Made by a program: the position numbers and the translations under genes. DNA of 64,000 nt from Phytopseudomonas flavescens (GTDB lineage Bacteria; Pseudomonadota; Gammaproteobacteria; Pseudomonadales; Pseudomonadaceae): positions 1-64,000 of the forward strand of contig NZ_FNDG01000018.1 of the NCBI RefSeq assembly GCF_900100535.1, in the 5' to 3' direction. A model generated the notes under the pieces. That model was not told the origin of the DNA. It searched no databases and saw only the letters and a list, made by a program, of their open reading frames with translations. Shown in pieces: positions 56,956 through 64,000 of the stretch; within the stretch, counting starts at the first letter, position 1, and each line of letters opens with the position of its first letter.

Positions 56956-57348
56956 ATGAAGCTGGGATACACCATCATCTACGTGCCGGACGTCGCGGCC
57001 TCGCTGGCCTTCTTCAAACAGGCATTCGGCCTGGAACAACGTTTTCTGCACGAGTCCGGTACCTACGGCGAGTTGGACACCGGTGCCACCACGCTTGCCT
57101 TCGCCGCACACGAACTCGGCGATATGAACTTCCCGGGTGGACACGTGCGAGCCGACACGTCCATCCAGCCGCTGGGCATGGAAATCGGGCTGGTTACGGA
57201 AGACGTAGCCGGTGCACACCAACAAGCGATCGCCGCAGGTGCGACGGAACTCAGCGCCCCCATTCAAAAACCCTGGGGCCAAACCGTCGCCTATATCCGC
57301 GCCCCGGACGGCACGCTGATCGAACTCTGCTCACCGATCGGCAGCTGA
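56956..57348 (+). CDS. VOC-superfamily (glyoxalase/bleomycin-resistance-like) protein
   Basis: A 130-residue VOC-fold protein of two beta-alpha-beta-beta-beta modules: MKLGYTIIYVPDVAASLAFF, FKQAFGLEQRF, and C-terminal VAYIRAPDGTLIELCSPIGS with the metal-ligand Glu (LIELC). It resembles bleomycin-resistance/dioxygenase-type VOC proteins; substrate unknown. AAGGAG 7 bases before the ATG. It stands alone between REP repeats and a 236-base gap. Confidence 0.88.
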   Translation: MKLGYTIIYVPDVAASLAFFKQAFGLEQRFLHESGTYGELDTGATTLAFAAHELGDMNFPGGHVRADTSIQPLGMEIGLVTEDVAGAHQQAIAAGATELSAPIQKPWGQTVAYIRAPDGTLIELCSPIGS

Positions 57349-57418
57349 GCGTTGCCGCCCCCTCTATCTGGCGGCTGCAAAGGTTGCCATCACCTACCCC
57401 GCGAGCTAGAGTGCGCCC

Positions 57419-57438
57419 GTCACGGTCTATCCCGTGAC
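57419..57438. promoter_or_regulatory. Palindrome upstream of the micro-ORF cluster
   Basis: Seven-base inverted repeat GTCACGG / CCGTGAC with a 6-base spacer, about 145 bases upstream of the first micro-ORF. It looks like an operator for a dimeric regulator, or a weak hairpin. No assignment possible. Confidence 0.4.
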
Positions 57439-57583
57439 CGGGAGTAGCAACCTGAATGTTCGAGACGCGGTGCGTCCAATTGCCTAGCCGGTATCGATTG
57501 CCGTGCTACCGCATTTTTGGGCACGCCGTTCAAGGCAGGCCTCGGCTTGTCTGGCACTCAATCGTTCAAGGAGCATAAGGACA

Positions 57584-57670
57584 ATGCGCTACCTCGCTTT
57601 CAGTTCAGAGCACCACCCACCCCGCAAAACTACGCCAATGACCTCCCCCCAGGAGGTGCACCATGGCTGA
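57584..57670 (+). CDS. 28-residue micro-ORF overlapping the next gene
   Basis: A candidate ORF of 28 residues (MRYLAFSSEHHPPRKTTPMT...) with AAGG 6 bases before the ATG. Its stop lies inside the next start region: ATGGCTGA serves as start of the 91-residue ORF and stop of this one, an 8-base overlap. That geometry suggests translational coupling. The protein is too short for family recognition, so it could also be only a leader peptide. Confidence 0.45.
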   Translation: MRYLAFSSEHHPPRKTTPMTSPQEVHHG

Positions 57671-57938
57671 TTCACCAGGCCGCGTACTGCCCTTCCCGTC
57701 ACGCCCGAGCCCAGCCCGCGTCACCAGCTACAAGGCCTGCCCCGCCCAGGCGGATGCCGAACTGCGTGCCGATATGCTGAGAGAGCTGCTGGATGATCTC
57801 GTCATTCAGGAGCAGCTGGAAACCGATTACCTGCGAATACTCGCGGCTTCGCTGGCAGCCAATGCACTGCTGAATGAATTGGTGGTGTTATACCGGCGAG
57901 CGATATCACAGGTTCAGGGAGGAGCTCGAGGTGAGTAG
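57663..57938 (+). CDS. Small hypothetical protein with perfect ribosome binding site
   Basis: A 91-residue protein, MADSPGRVLPFPSRPSPARV..., with AGGAGGT 6 bases before the ATG. The first 30 residues are Pro/Arg-rich and probably disordered. Residues about 38-85 form an amphipathic helical part (MLRELLDDLVIQEQLETDYL, then ALLNELVVLYRRAIS). It overlaps a 28-residue ORF upstream and a 40-residue ORF downstream, each by 8 bases. I do not recognise it; the helices suggest a dimer or coiled coil. Confidence 0.75.
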   Translation: MADSPGRVLPFPSRPSPARVTSYKACPAQADAELRADMLRELLDDLVIQEQLETDYLRILAASLAANALLNELVVLYRRAISQVQGGARGE

Positions 57939-58053
57939 TCAGACCGTCACCACTCTGCTTGCCAGAGGGCTGAAACATGGCATGGCCTTAGAGCTAGTGC
58001 ACCGCAAACCAACCGCTGCACGCCAGGCTACAGGGCTGAAGCCCAAGCACTAA
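57931..58053 (+). CDS. 40-residue small basic ORF
   Basis: A 40-residue ORF starting at GTG (GTGAGTAG overlaps the stop of the preceding gene by 8 bases), with GGAGGAGC 6 bases upstream. Sequence MSSQTVTTLLARGLKHGMAL then ELVHRKPTAARQATGLKPKH: basic, with an amphipathic N-terminal helix. It ends 4 bases before a long stem-loop. The coupling geometry supports translation; function unknown. Confidence 0.6.
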   Translation: MSSQTVTTLLARGLKHGMALELVHRKPTAARQATGLKPKH

Positions 58054-58057
58054 AACA

Positions 58058-58099
58058 ACGATCCCCATCGTTGCAAGCTAGCGCAACGATGGGGATCGT
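58058..58099. terminator. Strong stem-loop between micro-operon and wbpM
   Basis: A perfect 17-bp inverted repeat, ACGATCCCCATCGTTGC / GCAACGATGGGGATCGT, with an 8-base loop, followed by CTTT. It separates the micro-ORF cluster from convergent wbpM and can end transcription both ways. Confidence 0.8.
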
Positions 58100-58122
58100 C
58101 TTTCCGCGGCAGTAGAAGCGCG

Positions 58123-60138
58123 TTAAACCAGTGGCTTCTTGGCTGCACGACGCACATGCATCCAGTCGACGATCTCGCCCTCAGGGGTGTAGCCGCAGAC
58201 AGTGTCACGCAGCAATTGCCGTACGCGATCGTAATCGTCTTGCTCCACGGCCTTGAGCAAATCCGCCATGACGATCTTGAACGTTTCCCAAGGCAGGTGC
58301 TCTTCGTTGGCGCGCATGATCATCGGGTGATCGGTAGGGCTCACGTTGTCGCCGATCAGCAGCTCCTCATACAACTTCTCACCAGGACGCAGCCCCGTGA
58401 ACTCGATGGCGATATCGCCGCTGGGGTTGTGATCAGAAGCCACACTGAGGCCTGTGAGATGAATCATCTTTTCGGCCAGCTCGGCGATCTTCACGGGTTG
58501 CCCCATGTCCAGTACGAACACGTCTCCACCCTGCCCCATGGAGCCGGCCTGGATCACCAGTTGCGCGGCCTCGGGAATCGTCATGAAGTAGCGGGTGATG
58601 TTCGGATGAGTGACGGTAACCGGTCCGCCCTTGCGGATCTGTTCGTAGAAGCGTGGGATCACAGAACCCGATGAGCCCAACACGTTGCCAAAACGCACCA
58701 TGGTGAAACGGGTTTTGTTGACCTGATGCAGCCCTTCTTTATCACCGAACAATACTGGCGCCGTTTCTTCGCTCAGCGCCTGCAGCACCATTTCCGCGAG
58801 ACGTTTGGTGCTGCCCATGACGTTGGTGGGACGAACTGCCTTGTCGGTCGAGATCAGCACAAAATGTTCGACGCCTGCGCGTAACGCAGCCTGGGCCGTG
58901 CACATCGAACCAAACACGTTGTTCAAAACGCCTTCGGCGACATTGTGCTCGACCATTGGCACGTGCTTGTAGGCTGCTGCGTGATAAACCGTATTCACAT
59001 CCCAGGCGCGCATCAGCTCGACCTGGCGATTCTGGTTACGAACCGAACCGAGAATGGGCACCAAGCGAACGGGCAAAGACTCGCGGCGGATCCGCTGCTC
59101 CAGCTCACTGTGGATGGAGTAAAGATTGAATTCGCCATGCTCGAGCAGCAGCAACGTTCTTGGCCCGGAGCCAAGGATCTGCCGACACAACTCGGAGCCA
59201 ATCGAGCCACCCGCCCCGGTGACCATGACCACCTGATCGCGTATGCATCGTTCGAACAACTCGCGCTGTGGGGGAACGGCGTCTCGCCCAAGCAGATCTG
59301 CGATGTCGACCTCCTGAACATCCTCGACCTTCACACGACCGCTGGCCAGATCCATAAAGCCCGGGACCGAACGTACGTGTAGCGGGTACTGTTCGAGTAG
59401 CTGCAATACCGAGCGGCGTCGAGTACGAGAAACGGATGGCAGCGCGAGCAATATCTCGACGGCGCCCGTTTCATCGATCATCTGCTGAATATGCTTGGGC
59501 GAATAGACACGCAGACCGGCAATGATTCGATTGGAAATGTTCGAGTCGTCATCGATGAACGCGACCGGCCTCATCGAGCGGCCCAGCCGCAAGGAGGCGG
59601 CCAGCTGATTGCCCGCCGAGCCTGCACCGTAGATGGCGACAGGCGGCAACCCGGCATCGCGACTACTCAATTTGAACGGCTGATCGGCGGCGAACCAGTG
59701 GCCCATGAAGAACTGCCGCATCCCCAAACGCAGCCCACCGATGAGCATGATGCTCAGCCACCAGTAGTTGAACACCATGGAACGTGGGATTACTGCGCGT
59801 GCATCCTGATGCCAGTAAATGGCCAGCGCCAGAATCAAGGCGGATAGCGACACGGCCTTGGCGATGGCAATGAGTGCTTCGGTACCGAAGTACCGCATCA
59901 CGGCCCGGTACATACCGAAACGGATGAACATTGGAATGGAGATAAGAGGTGCTAGCGCGAAAAGCCATAGGTGCCCGTCCAGCGGATAGACCTCTTCGAA
60001 ATCCCCGAGGCGAACGACAAAAGCCAACCACAGTGCAGCCCACACCAACATCACGTCGATGGCGACCTGAATCAGGCGCTTCTGACGACGGCGCAGCCGT
60101 ACCAGGCGAGTACGTAGCAGCTCAGCAAACCTCAACAC
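58123..60138 (-). CDS. wbpM: UDP-GlcNAc 4,6-dehydratase WbpM
   Basis: A 671-residue membrane-bound sugar nucleotide dehydratase. The N-terminal part has four membrane helices (about 20-145), then a Rossmann-like region (VAIYGAGSAGNQLAASL, about 188-204) and the catalytic short-chain dehydrogenase half: MVTGAGGSIGSELCRQIL (about 308-325), NNVFGSMCTAQAAL, STDKAVRPTNVMGSTKRLAE with the altered S/T-M-K triad of WbpM/FlaA1-like enzymes. It makes UDP-4-keto-6-deoxy sugars for O-antigen residues such as QuiNAc/FucNAc. The start is GTG with AGGTG upstream. It is last in the polysaccharide operon. Confidence 0.94.
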   Translation of the reverse strand: MLRFAELLRTRLVRLRRRQKRLIQVAIDVMLVWAALWLAFVVRLGDFEEVYPLDGHLWLFALAPLISIPMFIRFGMYRAVMRYFGTEALIAIAKAVSLSALILALAIYWHQDARAVIPRSMVFNYWWLSIMLIGGLRLGMRQFFMGHWFAADQPFKLSSRDAGLPPVAIYGAGSAGNQLAASLRLGRSMRPVAFIDDDSNISNRIIAGLRVYSPKHIQQMIDETGAVEILLALPSVSRTRRRSVLQLLEQYPLHVRSVPGFMDLASGRVKVEDVQEVDIADLLGRDAVPPQRELFERCIRDQVVMVTGAGGSIGSELCRQILGSGPRTLLLLEHGEFNLYSIHSELEQRIRRESLPVRLVPILGSVRNQNRQVELMRAWDVNTVYHAAAYKHVPMVEHNVAEGVLNNVFGSMCTAQAALRAGVEHFVLISTDKAVRPTNVMGSTKRLAEMVLQALSEETAPVLFGDKEGLHQVNKTRFTMVRFGNVLGSSGSVIPRFYEQIRKGGPVTVTHPNITRYFMTIPEAAQLVIQAGSMGQGGDVFVLDMGQPVKIAELAEKMIHLTGLSVASDHNPSGDIAIEFTGLRPGEKLYEELLIGDNVSPTDHPMIMRANEEHLPWETFKIVMADLLKAVEQDDYDRVRQLLRDTVCGYTPEGEIVDWMHVRRAAKKPLV

Positions 60139-60230
60139 AACGACACCTCATATCCCTATAGCGAGCCAGTGCCAGGTTCACACCCAGCAGCACAAGCATG
60201 AATGGTTCTAAACCATCTCACGGTAACGAT

Positions 60231-60809
60231 TCAACACTTCAAGGCCGTTCCGGGTGCATGCACCGCACCCTCCTCGACCACTACATGATAGCCAGCGCAA
60301 CAGCCGGCCTGCAGCCAGGCTCTGGCACCGACCTTTACACCTCCGGCAAGCTGTACGCCGACACCGAGGTGGGCGTAAGCGCCCAGCACCGCATCATGGT
60401 CAACGGTGGCGTTCGCGTTCACGATAGCACCCTGCCCCAGGATGGCACCTACGCCAACCATCGCCATCGCCATTACGGCAACGCCGCGCCCCACCTCGGC
60501 ATCGTCGCTGACGAAGGCCCTTGGATGGACGACGGTCGCCAACGGCAGCCCAGCAGACTCGATCAGCTGACTCCACCGTTCACGCAGGGCATTGTTGCCA
60601 ACGGCGGCAATCGCTGCATTGCCAGAGCCAGCATGAGCGCTGAGATCATCAGGCTTGCCGACAAGCGGTATCCCATAAAGCTCGCTCAAGCCCGGCCAGC
60701 GATCGTCCAGAAAACGAACCGACTGCCACTGGCCGGATGCCAAAGCCGCCTCGGCAACGGCCCTGCCATGCCCCCCGGCTCCCAGTATCAGCAATGTGTT
60801 GTCGATCAT
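60231..60809 (-). CDS. PglD/NeuD-like sugar acetyltransferase
   Basis: A 192-residue left-handed beta-helix acetyltransferase. N-terminal sugar-binding Rossmann part LLILGAGGHGRAVAEAAL (about 6-23) and hexapeptide repeats from about 95, with NANATVDHDAVLGAYAHLGV (catalytic His in VDHDA) and the final hexapeptide strand. PglD/NeuD/VioB-like enzymes N- or O-acetylate UDP-amino sugars. It overlaps the wbpL-like gene by 4 bases and lies 92 bases before wbpM. In a locus with WbpM it could acetylate the 4-amino or 3-hydroxyl of a 6-deoxy sugar. Confidence 0.88.
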   Translation of the reverse strand: MIDNTLLILGAGGHGRAVAEAALASGQWQSVRFLDDRWPGLSELYGIPLVGKPDDLSAHAGSGNAAIAAVGNNALRERWSQLIESAGLPLATVVHPRAFVSDDAEVGRGVAVMAMAMVGVGAILGQGAIVNANATVDHDAVLGAYAHLGVGVQLAGGVKVGARAWLQAGCCAGYHVVVEEGAVHAPGTALKC

Positions 60810-61822
60810 TTAGGCTCCAAAGACCCGGCGTTGAACTTGATGGCCAGGAAGACCAGCGGAAGATAGGCCATCACCAATCCAATAGTTCCGTCCACGCCAC
60901 CCAACCCGACCCACAGTGCGATGGGCAATAGCCATAACAGGTTGATCGCGGTCACCGCCAAGGTGACAGGCAAATGGCGACCGTAATGACGCGAGGCGTA
61001 CTGATAAGCATGACTTCTGTGGGCCTCGTAAACCCGATCGCCACGTACTAGCCGACGCAGCAGGGTGAAGGTCGCGTCGACGACAAACACGCCGAGCAAT
61101 ATCAGCCAGGCCCACAGCAACTGAGGAAACGCAGCAGCAGCCTGCAAGGACAGAACACCGAGCGTAATGCCCAGAAAGCCACTGCCCGCATCGCCCATGA
61201 AAATACGAGCCGGAGGGAAATTCCAGATCAGAAAGCCGAGCACGGCGGCTGCCAGCGACAAGACGATAATCAGTGAGCCATCGGCATTTCCGAGCCAGAC
61301 GTATAGCAAGGCTCCTCCAATACAAACGCAGATGGCCTCCACACTGGCGATACCGTCAATGCCGTCCATGAAGTTGTACAGGTTGAGCAACCAGACCAGA
61401 TAGATGGCTGCCAGCACATGGCCGAACCAGCCTAGATCGACCACGGAGCCAAACAAACTGATTGCCGGCAGGCCACCCAGCCAGAAAAGCGCCCAGGTAG
61501 CGGCCGCAAAATGGCCGAGCAGCCGCCAGCGAGCCGCGATGTGCCCGTGATCGTCAAGAAAGCCAACCACAGCCACCAGCCCGCCTGCCCCGCCCAATGC
61601 AAAGGCTGTAGCACTGTCGACTCGACCAAGTAACGCTAGGCCGAACACGGCAAGGATGAAGCACACCACGATGGCCACACCGCCACCGCGAGGTGTAGGC
61701 ACCGAGTGTGAGCTGCGTGCATTGGGGATATCCATCAGGCTGCTAGCCAGGGCGTAGCGCCTCAACAACCAAGTCAGCAGACAGGACGTGCTGGCGACTA
61801 CCAGCAAAACAGTGATCAACAA
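60806..61822 (-). CDS. wbpL: WbpL-like undecaprenyl-phosphate sugar-1-phosphate transferase
   Basis: A 338-residue polyprenyl-phosphate sugar transferase (GT4-like MraY/WecA family) with about ten membrane helices. Family signatures are IPNARSSHSVPTPRGGGVAI (about 33-52), NLYNFMDGIDGIASVEAICV with the Asp-Asp pair, IFMGDAGSGFLG (Mg-binding loop) and HRSHAYQYASRHYG. In Pseudomonas WbpL starts O-antigen units by adding FucNAc-1-P or QuiNAc-1-P to undecaprenyl phosphate. It overlaps the acetyltransferase gene. Confidence 0.9.
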   Translation of the reverse strand: MLITVLLVVASTSCLLTWLLRRYALASSLMDIPNARSSHSVPTPRGGGVAIVVCFILAVFGLALLGRVDSATAFALGGAGGLVAVVGFLDDHGHIAARWRLLGHFAAATWALFWLGGLPAISLFGSVVDLGWFGHVLAAIYLVWLLNLYNFMDGIDGIASVEAICVCIGGALLYVWLGNADGSLIIVLSLAAAVLGFLIWNFPPARIFMGDAGSGFLGITLGVLSLQAAAAFPQLLWAWLILLGVFVVDATFTLLRRLVRGDRVYEAHRSHAYQYASRHYGRHLPVTLAVTAINLLWLLPIALWVGLGGVDGTIGLVMAYLPLVFLAIKFNAGSLEPK

Positions 61823-61865
61823 TTAATCTCTCCTAACTCCCGCCGCTCACGGCAGGCATTGCTGT

Positions 61866-62819
61866 TCAGCCAGCGTCGAAGGCAAGTGCCGTTTTGCGCA
61901 ATGCATCATCGACGCTCACGGGCGGCGTCCACCCCAGCAGTTCTCGGGTTTTAGCGATGTCCACCTGCAAGGAACCACATAGCCGCTGAGCGATGGCGCG
62001 TCGGCCAAGCATTGCCGCACCGGCTTGCAGCAGAGTGGCTGGCACCGGGAGCAATCTTGCGGGTCGCCCAAGCGCGTTACCCATGCGCTGCAGCAATTGA
62101 GTCGTGGATAGGTCCTCACCGTCACTGACCAGAAATGTCTGGTTGGCCGCCGCCGGGTGATCGATACAAGTGGCTATCAGATCCACGAGGTTGTCCACTG
62201 CAACCAGACTGCGCTTGTTTCCTGTAGCGCCAAGCGGCAGTGGTATGCCTTTGCGCAACCAGCTCATCATGCTGCGGAAGTTGGCTTTCACGCCCGGGCC
62301 GTAAACGAGCACGGGCCTGATGATCACCACCTGCATGCCGGTCTCGTTCGCCAGTGAGCGCAGGCCCTGCTCGGCCTCCATCTTGGATACGCCATAAGGG
62401 TCCTGGGGGGCGGGCGTATCGTCTGCCCGATAAGCATGCCCTGGCTGGGTGCCCTCGCCATTGACCTTGATCGAACTGATGAACACGAAGCGCTGCACGC
62501 CAGCTGCGGCCGCCTGCCTGGCAAGGCTCAGGGTGCCGTCAACGTTGGCCTTGCGAAATTCCACCAGAGGATCGGCGGCCGTATCGTTCATGACGTGAAC
62601 GCGAGCTGCGCTGTGGATGACAACCGAAACGCCCTCGAGCGAGGTGGTCCAGTCCACATCTGCCGCCAGCCCACCTACCAGCGGGTTAACGACGCTCACT
62701 GGTGCCTGGGTCAAGGGGGAGCGCGAGGGGGCAATCAACTCGTGGCCTTCCTGATGCAAACGTTCGAGCAGTGTGCGGCCGACAAAACCACTGCCACCTG
62801 TAACCATTATTCGTTTCAT
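61866..62819 (-). CDS. Sugar nucleotide C4 reductase/epimerase (WbpV/WbpK family)
   Basis: A 317-residue extended short-chain dehydrogenase: TGGSGFVGRTLLERLHQEGH (about 6-25, NAD site), VIHSAARVHV, and the catalytic YGVSKMEAEQGL (Tyr-x-x-x-Lys, about 142-153) with SSIKVNGEG. The family includes WbpV and WbpK, which reduce UDP-4-keto-6-deoxy-GlcNAc to UDP-QuiNAc or UDP-FucNAc, the product of WbpM. Its place before wbpL and downstream of a GT4 gene fits. The stereochemistry (Qui or Fuc) cannot be read from sequence. Confidence 0.88.
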   Translation of the reverse strand: MKRIMVTGGSGFVGRTLLERLHQEGHELIAPSRSPLTQAPVSVVNPLVGGLAADVDWTTSLEGVSVVIHSAARVHVMNDTAADPLVEFRKANVDGTLSLARQAAAAGVQRFVFISSIKVNGEGTQPGHAYRADDTPAPQDPYGVSKMEAEQGLRSLANETGMQVVIIRPVLVYGPGVKANFRSMMSWLRKGIPLPLGATGNKRSLVAVDNLVDLIATCIDHPAAANQTFLVSDGEDLSTTQLLQRMGNALGRPARLLPVPATLLQAGAAMLGRRAIAQRLCGSLQVDIAKTRELLGWTPPVSVDDALRKTALAFDAG

Positions 62820-64000
62820 GATTGCTTTCGATCCCTGCGCGTTCCCTGCCGGAACAGGCGCTCCAGATTAGAGAAGATCTTTTCCTTGGAGAACTGATCA
62901 TCGTAATAGCGCTTACCTGCTTCCCCCATAGCAACGCGCTCCTGCGAGGTCATAGCCGCCATGCGTTGCACGATGAGAGACAGGCCCTCCTGATCGCCAG
63001 AAGCGCAGGCGAGTCCTGCTCCCGACTCCTCGATGACACGTGCGGCCTCGCCACCAATCATCCCGAGCACAGGCTTGCCTGACGCCAGATAAGCCTGAAC
63101 CTTGCCCGGAATGGTCTTGGCGAATACCTCGTTGGTCTTCAGCGAAACCAGTAGCGCATCCGCCGTGGCGAAAAGCCCCGGCATGGCATCCAGCGGGTGG
63201 CGACCAAGCAAAAGCACGTTGTCGAGGTTGCGTTGCGCGACCTCACGCTGCAGCCAATCGCTCATGCGGCCGTCCCCTACCAGCACCCAGCGGACCTTGA
63301 CGGTGTCTCGCAGGGCCTGAGCCACATCGAGAATCGCGGGAAAATCCTGCGCTTCGCCCAGATTGCCGGCGAACAGAATGGTGAATTCGTCCGGAGAGCG
63401 CGCCAGCAAAGGCGATGCCCCTTCAGGTAGCTCGTTGAATCCGTCTTCTGCCCAACTGGGGAAATACACCAGCCGCTCGTCATCGATAGGCCGGGTACAG
63501 TAAGAACGCACGCTATCCAGGAAAGCGCGTGATTGAAGCAGCAGGTAATCGGTACGGTTGTAGATCCAGGAAACCATCTTGCCCACTAATGCGAGGGCCC
63601 GGTCATCATGGACTACACCGACCGCGCGCAGGGTCTCCGGCCACAAATCCAGCACCCACACGCTGACTGGTGCCTTTTTCAGCCTGCCAATCACCAGAGC
63701 CGGAATGGCCGACATGATCGGCGAGACTGCATAGACGAAAACCCCATCGAATTCTCGGCCCCGCAGCTTCCAACTGCCCAGCAACGAACCACTGACTACG
63801 AACGACAGGTAGTTGAGAACAAGAGTGAGGCTGCGCTTGCCGCGCGGGATGAACGGTACGCGCACCACCTCCGCGCCGCGATAACTGGCGAATTGCTCCG
63901 GCGCCTCGCGATAAGCCTCGAATACCTGACCCTCAGGGTAATTCGGCAATGCCGTGAGCACGGTAACCTCATGCCCTCTACGCACCAGCTCTTCGGCCAT
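62816..64000 (-). CDS. GT4 glycosyltransferase (WbuB-like), 5' end outside window
   Basis: At least 394 residues of a GT-B glycosyltransferase; the N-terminus lies beyond base 64000 (the first visible residues MAEELVRRGHEVTVLTALPN are internal to the fold, where a normal member starts about 20 residues earlier). C-domain features: FTILFAGNLGEAQDFPAILD, VLVGDGRMSDWL, LLLGRHPLDAMP and the donor site GKVQAYLASGKPVLGMIGGE. It resembles WbuB-type FucNAc transferases. It overlaps the reductase gene by 4 bases (ATGA), so it is part of the O-antigen operon. Confidence 0.88.
   Translation of the reverse strand: MAEELVRRGHEVTVLTALPNYPEGQVFEAYREAPEQFASYRGAEVVRVPFIPRGKRSLTLVLNYLSFVVSGSLLGSWKLRGREFDGVFVYAVSPIMSAIPALVIGRLKKAPVSVWVLDLWPETLRAVGVVHDDRALALVGKMVSWIYNRTDYLLLQSRAFLDSVRSYCTRPIDDERLVYFPSWAEDGFNELPEGASPLLARSPDEFTILFAGNLGEAQDFPAILDVAQALRDTVKVRWVLVGDGRMSDWLQREVAQRNLDNVLLLGRHPLDAMPGLFATADALLVSLKTNEVFAKTIPGKVQAYLASGKPVLGMIGGEAARVIEESGAGLACASGDQEGLSLIVQRMAAMTSQERVAMGEAGKRYYDDQFSKEKIFSNLERLFRQGTRRDRKQS

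Overview
The window looks like a chromosomal segment of a Pseudomonas species (gamma-proteobacteria). It is GC-rich, with strong Pseudomonas codon bias. Several blocks have the same gene content and order I recall from P. aeruginosa: dusA-tal-rssC-rssB-PilZ-mlaA-PhnX-like-DUF4404-queF; trkH, DUF962 and cyaB; a FimV-like gene, a MarR regulator and recQ; and pap-mnmC-asnO-ngg-M42 peptidase. The small non-coding repeats are also of Pseudomonas type. I cannot place it to species from sequence alone.

Layout. 1-1.5 kb is an accessory scar: the end of an IS3-family element sits in the 3' end of an already decayed small membrane-protein gene, next to an ankyrin-repeat/small-ORF pair. 1.6-6.9 kb (minus strand) is a complete type I secretion operon (TolC, HlyB-like ABC protein, HlyD adaptor) with no visible substrate gene. 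7.2-19.3 kb is mostly core: tRNA modification (dusA, queF), transaldolase, the RssB/RssC partner-switching pair, a PilZ protein, mlaA, a PhnX-like HAD protein that has lost its catalytic aspartate, pyrF, a YcaQ-like glycosylase, a LysR/DUF1127 pair, a TSUP exporter and a wrecked lysR pseudogene. 19.3-26.2 kb carries exaC, a lipoprotein-type malate:quinone oxidoreductase, a GATase, a PepSY protein, a 31-residue membrane peptide and an AEC transporter. 26.3-31.2 kb holds two peptide/protein-processing loci facing each other: ATP-grasp/alpha-E/transglutaminase (minus) and protealysin-emfourin (plus).

31-48.9 kb is mixed core: RraB-family protein, lipoprotein, trkH, DUF962, adenylate cyclase cyaB, a glycosyltransferase/metallophosphoesterase pair, a SelW-like protein, a FimV-like hub protein, a marR-MFS efflux operon, recQ, UPF0149, DUF454 and the two-domain polyphosphate:AMP phosphotransferase. 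49-56.5 kb has mnmC followed by the osmoprotectant NAGGN locus (asnO, ngg, M42-type peptidase). 56.5-58.1 kb is a REP-repeat cluster, a VOC protein and an overlapping micro-operon of very small ORFs. 58.1-64 kb (minus) is the end of an O-antigen/surface polysaccharide locus (GT4 transferase, WbpV/K-like reductase, WbpL-like initiating transferase, PglD/NeuD-like acetyltransferase, WbpM).

I saw no rRNA, tRNA, CRISPR array or prophage. The items I find most worth following up are the 57.6-58.05 kb micro-operon with two 8-nt start/stop overlaps, the conserved-looking but catalytically dead PhnX homologue, the orphan type I secretion operon beside an accessory scar, the ATP-grasp/alpha-E/transglutaminase operon, and several mobile-repeat footprints (MITE-like, BIME-like).
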